Below, piece by piece: positions 35,958-44,038 of a stretch of DNA of 64,000 nucleotides. The stretch is from Rubrobacter tropicus (GTDB taxonomy: Bacteria; Actinomycetota; Rubrobacteria; Rubrobacterales; Rubrobacteraceae): positions 3,658,001 through 3,722,000 of the forward strand of contig NZ_CP045119.1 of assembly GCF_011492945.1 (NCBI RefSeq), in the 5' to 3' direction. The notes beneath the pieces are model-generated. The model ran no database searches. It was not told the origin of the DNA and was given only the letters and a program-made list of their open reading frames with translations. Each line of letters starts with the position of its first letter. The stretch's first letter is position 1. Both the position numbers and the translations under genes were made by a program.

Positions 35958-36443
35958 CTACATTCCGTTACCGACCTTCACACGCTCCACCAGAGCTTCG
36001 AGGTAGCGCAAGAGTTGGCGCACGGAGGCCCGGTGGGCGGTCATAGACTGGCCGTAGGGGTCCGGAATGTCCGTCCCTTCGCCGAAGTCGCCGACGAAGG
36101 TCATCAGGGTGTGCACCTTTGTAGAGGCCTGGGGCGAGAGGCGTAGCAGGGTGTCCGCATGGGTCCGAGTCATCGCGAGCACGAGGTCCGCCCTTTCGAG
36201 CATCCGGGCATCCACCTGACGCGCCCGGTGGCCCTCCGCGAAGACCCCGACCTCCTCGAGCGCCGCGCCGGCCCGGGGAGAGATCCCCTCCCCCACCAGG
36301 GCCGCCACTCCGGCGCTCTTCGCCCTCCAGGAGACGCCCCGCTCCTCGGCCAGGGCGTTGAAGATGGCCTCCGCCATCGGACTACGACACACGTTGGCTG
36401 TGCACACGAACAGAGCCCTCGTGTTGCCATCATCGCTACGCAC
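35958..36443 (-). CDS. Low-molecular-weight protein tyrosine phosphatase (Wzb-like)
   Basis: Cytoplasmic phosphatase of 161 residues. The active-site P-loop CX5R is LFVCTANVCRSPMAEAIF near the N terminus, and the general-acid DP motif appears as DIPDPYGQSM near the C terminus. The GTG at 36443 is used because GGGAGG lies six bases upstream and the P-loop then falls at residues 14-20, as normal. It ends the unit glycosylphosphotransferase, PAS-like protein, phosphatase, overlapping its upstream neighbour by 8 bases. Such phosphatases usually dephosphorylate the polysaccharide tyrosine kinase; the candidate partner is the Wze-like kinase at 59157. Confidence 0.88.
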   Translation of the reverse strand: MRSDDGNTRALFVCTANVCRSPMAEAIFNALAEERGVSWRAKSAGVAALVGEGISPRAGAALEEVGVFAEGHRARQVDARMLERADLVLAMTRTHADTLLRLSPQASTKVHTLMTFVGDFGEGTDIPDPYGQSMTAHRASVRQLLRYLEALVERVKVGNGM

Positions 36444-36873
36444 GTTCGGCCTCCCTACCGTAGCGGTCTTGGGCACCCGGTACCGATCCCGCGCGTCCGT
36501 AGGCGTCTTCGAGGCGCACGATGTCTTCCTCGTCGAACTCGCCCAAGGGGACCTCGAGCATCCTCGCCGGCTCCTCGCTCTCCACCGACAGCCTGTGGAC
36601 CGTCCCGCGATCCGGCGTCGCGAGAGCGTCCCGCACCCAGACGCCATCCTCTGGGTGCAAGTACACGGACAACGGGTTGGCAACGACGACGGTGGGGTCG
36701 CTGGCAACCCGTCCGACCGCCCGGCTCGCGTAGCGCACCGCGAGATCCTGGTCCAGCACCATCGCGACCGCAGGAGCCTCCTCCGCGGGTCGCTGGTAGC
36801 GGATCTCCCTTCTCCCATCGTGCCCTTCGGCTTTATTCAACGCGACCATGCCCCGGGGGTGTTCTTCCAGCAC
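36436..36873 (-). CDS. Small PAS-like protein
   Basis: Protein of 145 residues. The middle (about 35-105) looks like a single PAS fold: AMVLDQDLAVRYASRAVGRV, then VYLHPEDGVWVRDAL, which resembles the HPxD segment of many PAS domains in this window. There is no output domain, so it may be a sensor or adaptor. The GTG start has AAGGGG five bases upstream. It lies 9 bases after the stop of the glycosylphosphotransferase and overlaps the phosphatase start, so all three are one operon. PAS assignment is by pattern only and moderately secure. Confidence 0.65.
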   Translation of the reverse strand: MLEEHPRGMVALNKAEGHDGRREIRYQRPAEEAPAVAMVLDQDLAVRYASRAVGRVASDPTVVVANPLSVYLHPEDGVWVRDALATPDRGTVHRLSVESEEPARMLEVPLGEFDEEDIVRLEDAYGRAGSVPGAQDRYGREAERA

Positions 36874-36882
36874 GCGTTCCCC

Positions 36883-38427
36883 TTAGAACGCGCTGCGGTC
36901 AGTCGCGAGCGCCTTGACCGTGCGAGCCAGCAACACAAGGTCCAACCACACCGACCAATCTCGTACATAGTGGGCGTCCATCCGCACCCGATCCTCAAAG
37001 GAGGTGGTACTCCGTCCACTCACCTGCCACGGGCCCGTCATGCCGGGGTAGACGCGCAGTATGTCGCTCTGGGTCACCCCTATGTCCCCGGACTCCCGCG
37101 GCAGGTAGGGTCTCGGACCGACCAGGCTCATCTCCCCTTTGAGCACGTTCCACAACTGCGGAAGCTCGTCCAGGCTCGTTCTCCTCAGAAACCGGCCGAC
37201 CCGGGTGACACGCGGGTCTTCCCGCAACTTGTGGTACCTGGCATACTCCGCCCTCGCCTCCGGATCCCTCTCCAATATCCGCCGCAGTGCGTCCTCCGCG
37301 TCGGGGATCATGGTCCTGAACTTCAGGCAGGAGAAAGGTTCCCCGTTGCGTCCCAGGCGCGTGTCCGTGTAGAAGATCGGGCCACCCGACTCTAAACGTA
37401 CCAACATGCAAAGCACCAGTAGCAGCGGGACGACGAAGATGCCCCCTGCCGCAGTGGCCAGGAGATCCAGGGCCCTCTTGACCCGACGTACCCACGTATC
37501 GAGCAGGTTGTAGCGGATCTCCACCCCGAAGACGCCGGCAAGGTCCCTGGCGACGACCGCCGAGTTGGCAACGCCCTCGAGGTTCGGTATCACCGTGACG
37601 TGCCGGAAGCCGAAGCTCGCCCAGTGTACGAGCCTCTCCAAGTGCTCTCGGCGGGTATGCGGCATCGCGAAGATCACGGTGTCCACGCCGTACCTCCGAG
37701 AGAGCCTCATAGCGTCGGCCAGGCTCTTGTCGTCGGGGGCCGCCTCGTAGTGCCGCCTGTCCTCCCCAGGATGGCTTCCAAACACGGCTATGGGCTTGTA
37801 TCCGAGGCCCCACTCCTTCGCGAGCAAAGCGACGACGCGCCCTCCGGTCTCTCCGGAGCTGAACACGACCACCGGCTTGCCCCACAGGCGTAGCTTCATC
37901 AGGCGCCACTTTACGAGCTGTCGCACGACAGGGGCGCACAGGAGGAGCCCCGCGCAGCCCATGGCCAGTACGGAACGGGAGACCACATCGTCCACCTGCA
38001 CCGCGACCGCGAACGTTGCGGTTATGGCCAGCGTGGCGAGCACGGCGTAGGTTTGACGCCGCAGTTCCTCCACCGGGTTCATCCCGTAGCCGGGGTACAG
38101 GCCGAGCAGGGCACGCAAGCCCACCCAGACCGTAACGATGGGAAGCACCCCGACAACCGTGACCTCCGAGACCGAGCCTCCCATGAAAAAGGCGCGGAGC
38201 AGTATCGCCAGCTGCCACACGGCGAGCGCGAGCGCACAATCCACCAACACCAGTAGCAGGTCGTTCAGGTGCTGTCGCCACGATTCTCCCAGACGCCCGG
38301 CATGAAGCTCAGCCAGGCTCGTCGGCTTCGCCGGTATCCCTATGGACTGCAACGCTCTCGCACCGAACGCATTTCTTCTGCTCGAGAGGTCGCTTAGCTG
38401 ACTGCCGAAGTTGGGTTCACCCTTCAT
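36883..38427 (-). CDS. Polyprenyl glycosylphosphotransferase (exopolysaccharide initiation)
   Basis: WbaP-type enzyme of 514 residues that transfers a sugar-1-phosphate to undecaprenyl phosphate at the inner face of the membrane. Four to five N-terminal helices (about 50-175) and a Rossmann-like region (about 185-300) are followed by a membrane hairpin (about 318-345) and the bacterial sugar transferase domain. That domain carries [38 protein letters not shown] and [12 protein letters not shown]. Full family length suggests an active enzyme. It heads the operon with the PAS-like protein and phosphatase. A copy of the 26-bp motif is only 28 bases upstream of the ATG, so the true start may be slightly downstream. 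The sugar specificity is unknown. Confidence 0.92.
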   Translation of the reverse strand: MKGEPNFGSQLSDLSSRRNAFGARALQSIGIPAKPTSLAELHAGRLGESWRQHLNDLLLVLVDCALALAVWQLAILLRAFFMGGSVSEVTVVGVLPIVTVWVGLRALLGLYPGYGMNPVEELRRQTYAVLATLAITATFAVAVQVDDVVSRSVLAMGCAGLLLCAPVVRQLVKWRLMKLRLWGKPVVVFSSGETGGRVVALLAKEWGLGYKPIAVFGSHPGEDRRHYEAAPDDKSLADAMRLSRRYGVDTVIFAMPHTRREHLERLVHWASFGFRHVTVIPNLEGVANSAVVARDLAGVFGVEIRYNLLDTWVRRVKRALDLLATAAGGIFVVPLLLVLCMLVRLESGGPIFYTDTRLGRNGEPFSCLKFRTMIPDAEDALRRILERDPEARAEYARYHKLREDPRVTRVGRFLRRTSLDELPQLWNVLKGEMSLVGPRPYLPRESGDIGVTQSDILRVYPGMTGPWQVSGRSTTSFEDRVRMDAHYVRDWSVWLDLVLLARTVKALATDRSAF

Positions 38428-38454
38428 GCCGAGATGCTAGAAAAGAGCGGTAAT

Positions 38455-38480
38455 CGGCACATCTGCCAACTGGCACATTT
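38455..38480. promoter_or_regulatory. 26-bp EPS motif, site A
   Basis: CGGCACAT-CT-GCCA-AC-TGGCACAT-TT, upstream of the glycosylphosphotransferase. It is 22/26 identical to site B and has the central dyad TGCCA-AC-TGGCA. The half-element GGCACAT is repeated with a 16-base period. Confidence 0.65.
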
Positions 38481-38600
38481 GGAGACACTGTTCAGCAGAT
38501 GGGACATCGAAGAACAACAGACCCTCGGGTTCGTATCCTAGAGCGGACCGCTGATAGCTGAAAGCGGAGGCGAAGCCGCAGCGGGTTGATCGCTGACCGC

Positions 38601-38645
38601 GCGGCTTGCAGAGGCATTGGCCTCTGCAAGCCGCTCTAGGCTTTT
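38601..38645 (+). terminator. 15-bp perfect hairpin followed by CTTTT
   Basis: GCGGCTTGCAGAGGC (38601-38615) pairs perfectly with 38620-38634 around an ATTG loop and is followed by TCTAGGCTTTT. This is the strongest intrinsic terminator in the window. There is no plus-strand gene ahead of it, so it may end an unannotated RNA from about 38480-38600. Confidence 0.7.
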
Positions 38646-38976
38646 GCGCGCGGGGCGACCACCGATACGACACCTCGACGATCCGCAACGCGCTCATGCT
38701 CGGTGCGATTGGCGTCTTTCAAGCTTGCTATCAGTCCTCGGCCAGCGTTCACGCGGCAAAACGTTTACGAAAGTATCGTGCGCATTCCTGTTGATCGTAT
38801 TCTGGGTGGGCACGAATTCTGAACCGATCGACTCCCTCCACACCTACACTGTGAACCCTCCCTTGCGGAACAGGGACCGGGCAAATCCCTCACGAGTACC
38901 GTTTTTTCGTAGGATGCACGGAACGTCTCTCGGTGTCATCATAAGCATCGTGCAACCGTCCGAATCGAAACAGACG
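38646..38976. other. Upstream region of a small membrane protein gene
   Basis: About 330 bases between the hairpin and the plus-strand membrane protein gene. It is AT-richer than average (38740-38900) and probably holds that gene's promoter. The open frame through it lacks any family feature. Confidence 0.35.
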
Positions 38977-39591
38977 ATGGGACCAGGGTCATCACTTGTG
39001 CATTGGGGCAGAGTAGGAGCAATGCTTGCCGGGGTGTTGTTCGTAGTGTGGGGCTACTTCCATGGCCTTGAAAGCTCTTCGGCCCCCCAGGAGGCCGTCG
39101 CAAAAGTACTGGGTTTCGTCGTACCGCTGCTATTCTTGGCAGGCGCGGCAGCGTTCTGTGTTTGGAGTAGGGAACGGTTAGGTTGGGTTGAGTCAGTTGG
39201 GCTCGTCTTTTGTAGCCTGGGCGCGGGGCTTGGCTTCTTATACCGTGTCTTGGATGCCTCTGGTGCCGTAGATGCGGCGGCGAGGTATGCGTACCTTGCC
39301 GGAAAAGGCTTGCCGCCTTTCTTGTTCGACTGGTTTCCTTGCTTACTGCTGGGTTTGACCCTGGTGGGCCTCGCCCATCTTGGCGCGACAACCTCGCAAG
39401 ATTATCGCTGGTTGCCCCTGGCTACGGGACTGTCAGGTTGGCTCTACCACTTTAGCGACGTGAATGGTTTCATCGAGGCTCGCTGGGCTCACGTGCTCTT
39501 CGGGATATTGTTCGGCTGCGGCTGGGTGATGTTGGGTGGCATGATCAGGACCAACAAGAGCGGCCGATACTCCGACGACCCTGGCGGCTAA
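38977..39591 (+). CDS. Hypothetical six-helix membrane protein
   Basis: Protein of 204 residues with hydrophobic segments at about 12-30, 42-62, 70-90, 112-132, 145-160 and 170-190, and a short charged tail. I do not recognise the family. The ATG at 38977 is used; an ATG at 39022 has a closer AGGAG and would remove part of the segment before helix 1. The gene points away from the exopolysaccharide operon and towards the riboswitch-controlled gene but is 490 bases from it. A transport or membrane-sensing role is possible but not shown. Confidence 0.65.
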   Translation: MGPGSSLVHWGRVGAMLAGVLFVVWGYFHGLESSSAPQEAVAKVLGFVVPLLFLAGAAAFCVWSRERLGWVESVGLVFCSLGAGLGFLYRVLDASGAVDAAARYAYLAGKGLPPFLFDWFPCLLLGLTLVGLAHLGATTSQDYRWLPLATGLSGWLYHFSDVNGFIEARWAHVLFGILFGCGWVMLGGMIRTNKSGRYSDDPGG

Positions 39592-40000
39592 GACTCCGTA
39601 AAGAGAGGGCCGCCGCCGCGATTTGACTTTGTCGCTGTGAGATTCTTGGGAGCTCGCGGATAGCGGTGGCGCATCCTGCGTACAGGGCGTCTTTGGGCCG
39701 TCGCGCCGCTTTCGTTGGTGTATCTACGGAGGATACGAGCCGGACTCACGGGGGCCACAACTTGAGAGCGTTCGAAGAATTATCTTAGATCGAAGGGCCC
39801 ACCCCTCCGGCTTTGGAGCGACCGTGTGGCGTGTGTCGGATGCGCTTGTTCTTGTCGTGGAAGAGCTTCGCGCTCCATACTCCTGTTCTCTCGAACACCA
39901 AACCTGGGAACCGATCGGACCGGCAGCTTGCGTCCATTTCACCCGCTAGTGTGCGCATTTACTCCGGTCCCACGTGCATTTGTAGTAGACTGGGCAAACT
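39592..40000. other. Upstream region of the riboswitch transcript
   Basis: About 400 bases with no credible gene. The promoter of the riboswitch transcript should lie near its end, around 39940-39990. The sequence is neither repetitive nor strongly structured. Confidence 0.35.
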
Positions 40001-40078
40001 CACGAAAAGGCAAACCCGTCGCGAGGCGGAGGACGCAAAGCCACGGACCTCTCAGGAGGTGGCCGGGCTACCGAAGGA
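40001..40078 (+). ncRNA. Cyclic-di-GMP-I (GEMM) riboswitch
   Basis: The conserved core is present in order: AAGGCAAACC (40007-40016), a short stem capped by a GCGA tetraloop (40021-40024), GGACGCAAAGCC (40031-40042), a hairpin ACCTC-TCAG-GAGGT (40048-40060) and GGCCGGGCTACCGA (40061-40074). These are the hallmark elements of the GEMM-I cyclic-di-GMP aptamer. The aptamer ends directly at the ribosome site AGGAGGGA of the next gene, so translational control is likely. Whether it turns expression on or off cannot be read from the sequence. Confidence 0.92.
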
Positions 40079-40084
40079 GGGAAG

Positions 40085-41107
40085 ATGGCACGCGGCCCGC
40101 TTGTTATATTATTAGCATTTATCGCAAGCTCCGTCGTATGGTGGGGAGAGGGAACAGCACGGGCGGCGACCGACTGTTCGGGCGTTCAGATCCGCGAAGG
40201 CGACGACATCTCTCTGGTGGCAGACGCCCATGGCGCGCGGACGACGTTCTGCATCAACGACGGCGAGTACCCTGTCGTTCGGTCCGTCAAAGTACAGTCG
40301 GGGGACCGCTTCCGGGGAGTGTACGGTGACGGAACTAGGCCGATAGTAAGGGGCGCAGGCGCTACTACCATCTTCGACACGTTCGGCTCCGACTCAGCTG
40401 CGATCATCGGCCTTCGGGTTCAGGGGGCCATCGGCAGCGAGGCCTGTTCTCCCAACTGCGGGCGGGGCATAGGCGGGGGTGGCACGAACCTCTACGTCTC
40501 TGATGCGCACCTCATGCACAACGCCAATCAGGGCATAGGCGGGGTGGGTCCCGGTCTACTCGTGGTCAACTCCGTGTTCGACGACAACGGGTACGATTCC
40601 ACCTTCACGGGCGAGACTGCCGGGCCGGTGAGCGCGGCGGGCATCAAGAGCGTCAACTCGATGATCATCAGAAACTCGGTCGTCAAAGACAACCGCTGGG
40701 CCGGCCTGTGGTGCGACATCGACTGCACCCGTTTCGAGGTGCACGATTCGACCGTCGTCAGGAACGGCAAGGTCGGCGTGCACGACGAGATCTCCTCCGG
40801 TGCCGCCATCGTCGAGGGTAGTACCATCAGGTACAATGGCGGCCTCGCGGCGGCGGGATCTCGACGGGCAGACCTGATCGCCCTCAACAGCAAGAACTTG
40901 AACGTATTCGGCAACACCTTCGGCGGCAAAAACGGCGCCGCCCTCATTGTCGCTTTCGATGAGGCGAGATTCAGGGCGGAGCCCAGAGGCGATGGGGGAT
41001 TCGCCCTAAGGAATATCGATTTTCACCACAACCGTCTGAACGGTGACGCCCTCTCGGGGTGCGGGCTGCCCGACTGGCGGGTGCACTGCTACAAGAATGG
41101 TAGATGA
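40085..41107 (+). CDS. Secreted right-handed beta-helix protein under c-di-GMP riboswitch
   Basis: Protein of 340 residues with a signal peptide (hydrophobic 5-20, likely cleavage after GTARA at about residue 28). The mature part has beta-helix repeats rich in G, N, D and short beta-strands: GIKSVNSMIIRNSVVKDNRW and VHDSTVVRNGKVGVHDE are typical rungs. Conserved cysteines occur in TDCSG, TTFCIND, CSPNCGRGIGG and WCDIDC. This fold occurs in polysaccharide lyases and surface-binding proteins, but no lyase catalytic motif is evident. It starts six bases after AGGAGG, immediately behind the riboswitch. It is a paralogue of the minus-strand gene ending at 41654. Confidence 0.85.
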   Translation: MARGPLVILLAFIASSVVWWGEGTARAATDCSGVQIREGDDISLVADAHGARTTFCINDGEYPVVRSVKVQSGDRFRGVYGDGTRPIVRGAGATTIFDTFGSDSAAIIGLRVQGAIGSEACSPNCGRGIGGGGTNLYVSDAHLMHNANQGIGGVGPGLLVVNSVFDDNGYDSTFTGETAGPVSAAGIKSVNSMIIRNSVVKDNRWAGLWCDIDCTRFEVHDSTVVRNGKVGVHDEISSGAAIVEGSTIRYNGGLAAAGSRRADLIALNSKNLNVFGNTFGGKNGAALIVAFDEARFRAEPRGDGGFALRNIDFHHNRLNGDALSGCGLPDWRVHCYKNGR

Positions 41108-41212
41108 GGGCGCTCGTACGCCCCGCGACTACCTTCATCTCCGCGTGGCGCGCCGACGATCTCCACGGTCGTGAAGGCCCCAACTTGCGGCGCAGCGACG
41201 GGGATTACCAAC

Positions 41213-41238
41213 GGGCTCGGTCTCTGGAGACCGAGCCC
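41213..41238. terminator. Hairpin between convergent beta-helix genes
   Basis: GGGCTCGGTCT (41213-41223) pairs perfectly with AGACCGAGCCC (41228-41238) around a CTGG loop. It lies about 105 bases after the plus-strand beta-helix gene and lacks a T run, as is common for high-GC hairpin terminators. It could serve both strands. Confidence 0.6.
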
Positions 41239-41653
41239 CGAATGTGCGGTTGCTCCCTCCGTCTGTTGCCACCGTCCTCACGGAATGCCGGCCGCGAGCA
41301 GGTGACCGGGTCGTAGCGAGATGGTTCGGCACGCCGCCTTTGACCCGCCCGCCTGTCTCATCGTTACGATACGGTCTCGGGGGATCACTACCAAAACAGG
41401 CTACGACACGATGGCGTACGCGCGCAGGTCATCTGGCACCGCCCCGGCGTCCCGAATCACAACGTTCAGCAAGGACCGAAATCCCCGAGGCCCTGACTCG
41501 CCCGACTGACGGCCGTTCTCACACTCCGATCGGCATGAACTCCGAGCAGGCAGCGTTGCGCCCATCCTCTAGAACGCCGGTTTCCTGGCCGTGACTCCTT
41601 CCCCGGTCGGGAAGGTAGCGAGGCCCCTGTCCGCGGAAGCTTCCGTTGCAGGA
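41239..41653. other. Convergent intergenic stretch
   Basis: About 415 bases between the hairpin and the stop of the minus-strand beta-helix gene. No gene, RNA motif or further strong hairpin is recognised. Confidence 0.35.
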
Positions 41654-42619
41654 CTAGAGGCATCCCACGCCCGAGAGCGTGCAGCCGACTATAGCGTCGC
41701 CGCCCATCGTGTTGTTGTAAATGCTGATGTTCCCGAGAAGCGGTGTCCAGTCGCGGTCGTCCTCGGCCACGTGGATACCGTAGTACGTGTTGCTCCCGAA
41801 GGCATTGCCGTACACCTCGGCATTGGCGGACGCGTAGATGATGAGCCCAGCGCGGCGCCCGGCCACCGCGGCGTTGGTCCCGTTGCCCCGTATAACGTTG
41901 TTGGCGAAGACGGCCGGACCGCTCGACGCTTCGTAGTGTATGCCCGCCTTGCCGTTCGCCGTGATCGTATTGTTCCTCACCTGAAAGGCGTCGCAGTCGT
42001 TGTCACACCATACGCCGGACCAGTAATTGTCGTGAACGCGAGAGTTGAGCACGGTCATCGAGTTGACGCTCTTGATGCCCGCCGCGCTCTGCGACTCGCC
42101 GAACCTCGCGAAGGCGGGACTTCCGTTGTGATCTATCCGGGAGTAGGTAACGAGAAGCCCGGGTCCCGTGCCCCCGATTCCCTGGTTCTGATTGTGGTGA
42201 GACCACACGTTGTTGATCGTGAGGTTCGTACCACCACCGATGCCTCTTCCGCAGTTCGGCTTGCAGTGGTCTCCGCCCACCGCGCCACTCATCCCGAGTC
42301 CCCGGATCGTGGCCCCGCGGGAACCGTTGGCATCGAACACGTGCTGCGCCTTCGTGGTCGTGACAGACGGACGTGTTCCATCGGAGAACATCCCGATAAA
42401 CCTGTCACGATTCTGGACCCTTACCGGGGTCGGGACAGCATAGTTGCCATCTTTGATGCAGAACGTCGTGCCAGCCCTGGCGTTGGCTGCCACGCTGGAA
42501 AGGTTCTGCCCCGGAGAGACCTGCTTGCCCGTGCAGGTCGCCCCCTCTGCCTGCGGGACGTAGGCAAAAGCCGAGAATAGCGTGGCCAAGGTCGCTGACA
42601 ACACCAACAAACGTTTCAC
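41654..42619 (-). CDS. Secreted right-handed beta-helix protein, paralogue without riboswitch
   Basis: Protein of 321 residues starting at GTG 42619, where GGAGG lies six bases upstream. A signal peptide (VKRLLVLSATLATLFSAFAY, cleavage near QAEGA) is followed by beta-helix rungs. The protein shares many blocks with the product of 40085: GTTFCIKDGNY, DGTRPSV, CKPNCGRGIGGG, NQGIGGTGPGLLV, SAAGIKSVNSM and WCDNDC. The cysteine pattern is conserved. No GEMM core is found in its leader, so the two paralogues are controlled differently. A surface or matrix role is inferred from secretion and the neighbouring exopolysaccharide genes. Confidence 0.83.
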   Translation of the reverse strand: MKRLLVLSATLATLFSAFAYVPQAEGATCTGKQVSPGQNLSSVAANARAGTTFCIKDGNYAVPTPVRVQNRDRFIGMFSDGTRPSVTTTKAQHVFDANGSRGATIRGLGMSGAVGGDHCKPNCGRGIGGGTNLTINNVWSHHNQNQGIGGTGPGLLVTYSRIDHNGSPAFARFGESQSAAGIKSVNSMTVLNSRVHDNYWSGVWCDNDCDAFQVRNNTITANGKAGIHYEASSGPAVFANNVIRGNGTNAAVAGRRAGLIIYASANAEVYGNAFGSNTYYGIHVAEDDRDWTPLLGNISIYNNTMGGDAIVGCTLSGVGCL

Positions 42620-42957
42620 GCTAGACCTCCGTCGTTTTTGCGCTCCCCTGCGATCCTCCTCACAATCTGCCCTTGCCGACTCAGTCCAGGCCGCCTGGGG
42701 CTCGGCTGTACCGGCCACCACAGCAAGCCCGGGCCACGGGTTCGTAAGACGCCCCTACGTAGCCAGAATCGCACGGAGGCCCTGCGAGTAGTACAGCCTA
42801 CAGCGAGAAGCTACGATTCCCCCTCCAAAGGAATTCTTTCGCAGCATCTTACGGTTTTTCTTTCGGCCAAGTATCTACTCAACTGGATACGCTGTATATT
42901 GGTCATCTGACCCATATTTTCTGACCGGCAGACCCATATCCGACCGGGATTACGACA
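42620..42957. promoter_or_regulatory. Leader region with paired GACCCATAT repeats
   Basis: GACCCATAT occurs twice, at 42909-42917 and 42931-42939, exactly 22 bases apart, in an AT-rich patch about 300 bases upstream of the beta-helix gene. The spacing of two helical turns suits a regulator site. The rest of this 338-base region has no gene. Confidence 0.35.
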
Positions 42958-43704
42958 CTAAGAATGCCCAGAGGAAGAGCCCCTATCTCTCGTGCCCCGC
43001 ACCAACCCCAACTCCGCGGCTTTGACGGCCGCCTGAGTGCGGTCAGAGACCTCTAGTTTGGAGATGATGTGTTCCAGATGCTTTTTCACCGTCGAGATGC
43101 TCACGTGAAGCTCCTGGGCGATCTGGTGGTTGGTGTTGCCCTTGACGAGGTACGGCAGCACATCGAGTTCCCGGGGGGTAAGGAGGGTTCCTCTGGCGGC
43201 CCTTTCTGACCGCGCGGGGGTTCGCCCGACCGGTAGGAACTTCGTCTGCTGCTCACGCCTGTTCTCGCCTTCCAGCCTCTTGAGAAGGCGCATAGCCACC
43301 TCGCGGTTGAAAGGAGACATGCCCTCAAGCGTCTTTTGTGCGGCGTTCAGCAGTTGGGCGGGCGTCGACCCTTTCAGAACGTAGCCGGCGGCGCCCAACC
43401 GTACCGCCTCCAGCAGGAGGTCTTCGCTCTCCCTGGTCGCCAGAAGGAGCACCCTCGTTCCGGGACATTCCTCCTTGAGCGCCCTGGCGGCTTCCATTTC
43501 GACGGCATCCGGTTGCGTGAGACCCACCAAAGCGATGTCCGGCCGGAGATCGCGACACAACTCGAGGGCCTCTCGCCCGTCCCGCGCCTCGCCGACCACG
43601 CGCAAGTCGGGCTCGCCCGAAAGTGCGGCCCGTATTCTCTCTCGCGCAAGGGCCTGGCGGTCCAGTATAAGCACCTTTGACGGCGCGGGGTCGTCGTTCC
43701 GCAT
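42958..43704 (-). CDS. NarL/LuxR-type regulator with pseudo-receiver domain
   Basis: Protein of 248 residues: receiver-like domain (about 8-125), linker, and LuxR helix-turn-helix (about 170-235) with LTPRELDVLPYLVKGNTNHQ and STVKKHLEHIISKLEVSDRTQ. The receiver fold is clear, but the phosphoacceptor is gone: RPDIALVGLTQPD has Gly where PDVVLMD has Asp. The acidic pair is also broken (VLILDRQAL instead of a DD motif), while the switch Lys in GYVLKGS remains. Classical phosphorylation is therefore unlikely. No histidine kinase is adjacent. It sits between the secreted beta-helix genes and is the only DNA-binding protein inside the surface locus, so it is a candidate regulator of the 26-bp motif. 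Confidence 0.88.
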   Translation of the reverse strand: MRNDDPAPSKVLILDRQALARERIRAALSGEPDLRVVGEARDGREALELCRDLRPDIALVGLTQPDAVEMEAARALKEECPGTRVLLLATRESEDLLLEAVRLGAAGYVLKGSTPAQLLNAAQKTLEGMSPFNREVAMRLLKRLEGENRREQQTKFLPVGRTPARSERAARGTLLTPRELDVLPYLVKGNTNHQIAQELHVSISTVKKHLEHIISKLEVSDRTQAAVKAAELGLVRGTRDRGSSSGHS

Positions 43705-44038
43705 GTCGGCTCCTTCAGTCCCGGTCTAGGCGACCTCGTCGAGTGGACGACTTGTATCTTTCTCCACAACTCGACAACGGAACAACTCGGACACGTGATC
43801 CCTCCTGGCCCACGGCCTCGGATAACCGGCTGCGCCGCTAGCGCACCGTCGCCCCGACTCGCGGTCTTCCTCTCGACCTCGGCTGAACCTTCTTGCGGCC
43901 AGGAACGATCTACTCCCCTGACGCGTGCGGCATCGAGGCCATCGCTCGACTTGCCGGCATTGCCACAAAGCTCCGTGGGCTCCGACGGGGGCGGAGGCCT
44001 GATCGAGTGACCGTCCTGGACGGAGCGTGCGCGGTTCG
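43705..44038. other. Upstream region of the NarL-type regulator
   Basis: These 334 bases separate the regulator's start from the stop of the large beta-helix gene. They presumably contain the regulator's promoter. No convincing copy of the 26-bp motif, riboswitch or small gene is seen. Confidence 0.35.

Noticed and set aside
42620-42760. Possible second GEMM riboswitch before the minus-strand beta-helix gene
   Set aside because: Isolated matches such as GGGCAGAT and GCGCAAAAA occur, but there is no complete GACGCAAAGCC core and no 3' CCGGGCTACCG element before the start codon.
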